DNA of 7,229 nt from an uncultured Atopobium sp. (GTDB lineage: Bacteria; Actinomycetota; Coriobacteriia; Coriobacteriales; Atopobiaceae). Positions 7,074 to 7,229 of this stretch are shown one piece after another. The stretch's first letter is position 1. Each line of letters begins with the position of its first letter. Both the position numbers and the translations under genes were made by a program. The stretch covers positions 1 to 7,229 of the forward strand of contig USKU01000064.1 of the NCBI GenBank assembly GCA_900555335.1. The letters run 5' to 3'. The notes beneath the pieces are model-generated. The model was not told the origin of the DNA, did no database searches, and worked only from the letters and a program-made list of their open reading frames with translations.

Positions 7074-7229
7074 TTATCCAAAAATCAACTCTTCAAAGGT
7101 ATAAAAACCTGGAGATTTTGTAAGCAATTTCTCAGCACACGCAACCGCACCGTTCACAAAAATCTGACGAGACGTTGCGCGATGAGTCAGGCAAACTTCT
7201 TCATCCTGTCCAAAGAAATGCACCTCATG
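7074..7229 (-). CDS. dapB: 4-hydroxy-tetrahydrodipicolinate reductase, C-terminal 51 residues (5' end outside window)
   Basis: DapB reduces 4-hydroxy-tetrahydrodipicolinate with NAD(P)H, the step just before the DapH reaction in lysine/diaminopimelate synthesis. Only the end is present. It reads HEVHFFGQDEEVCLTHRATS, then an SRQIFVNGAV segment and a C-terminus PGFYTFEELIFG followed by TAA (7076-7074). The HEV...F...H...SR pattern and the short PGxY...LI tail are typical of the DapB C-terminal substrate-binding domain. The frame is intact to the window edge. The neighbouring dapH catalyses the next reaction, which supports the call. The NAD(P)H-binding Rossmann domain and the catalytic residues would lie upstream of the visible part. 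Confidence 0.88.
   Translation of the reverse strand, partial: HEVHFFGQDEEVCLTHRATSRQIFVNGAVACAEKLLTKSPGFYTFEELIFG

Overview
The window is a compact bacterial chromosome segment. Every gene lies on the minus strand, there is almost no spare DNA, and no mobile elements, tRNAs, rRNAs or CRISPR arrays are visible. By eye the base composition is close to balanced. One bifunctional-type Rel enzyme, an acetylase-type DapH, and a recJ gene lying directly upstream of rel all point to a Gram-positive organism. My best guess is a Coriobacteriia member of moderate GC, such as the Atopobium/Lancefieldella group. That guess rests on gene content and memory, not on a marker gene or a search.

Reading along the minus strand (high to low coordinates), the first unit is dapB (3' end only), dapH and tgt. 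These are the last part of 4-hydroxy-tetrahydrodipicolinate reductase, tetrahydrodipicolinate N-acetyltransferase (both lysine/diaminopimelate synthesis), and queuine/preQ1 tRNA-guanine transglycosylase. The gaps are 54 nt between dapB and dapH and 10 nt between dapH and tgt. The unit ends at a textbook intrinsic terminator at 4988-5024.

The second unit begins between that terminator and position 4898. It has a plausible sigma-70-type promoter (4955-4982), a short GC-rich leader that can form two back-to-back hairpins, and then a 1120-codon gene. That gene joins a complete RecJ-type 5'-3' single-strand exonuclease to a complete SF2 (RecQ-like) helicase motor. Its stop overlaps the start of rel by 8 nt. 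rel makes and degrades (p)ppGpp and runs off the left end of the window.

The most notable item is the RecJ-helicase fusion. A nuclease and a DNA motor that in most bacteria are separate proteins (RecJ and RecQ) are one polypeptide here, translationally coupled to the stringent-response enzyme. The rest is ordinary housekeeping content. Secondary points of interest are the structured recJ leader, the N-terminal extension and binding-pocket substitutions of Tgt, and the pairing of lysine and queuosine genes in one transcript.
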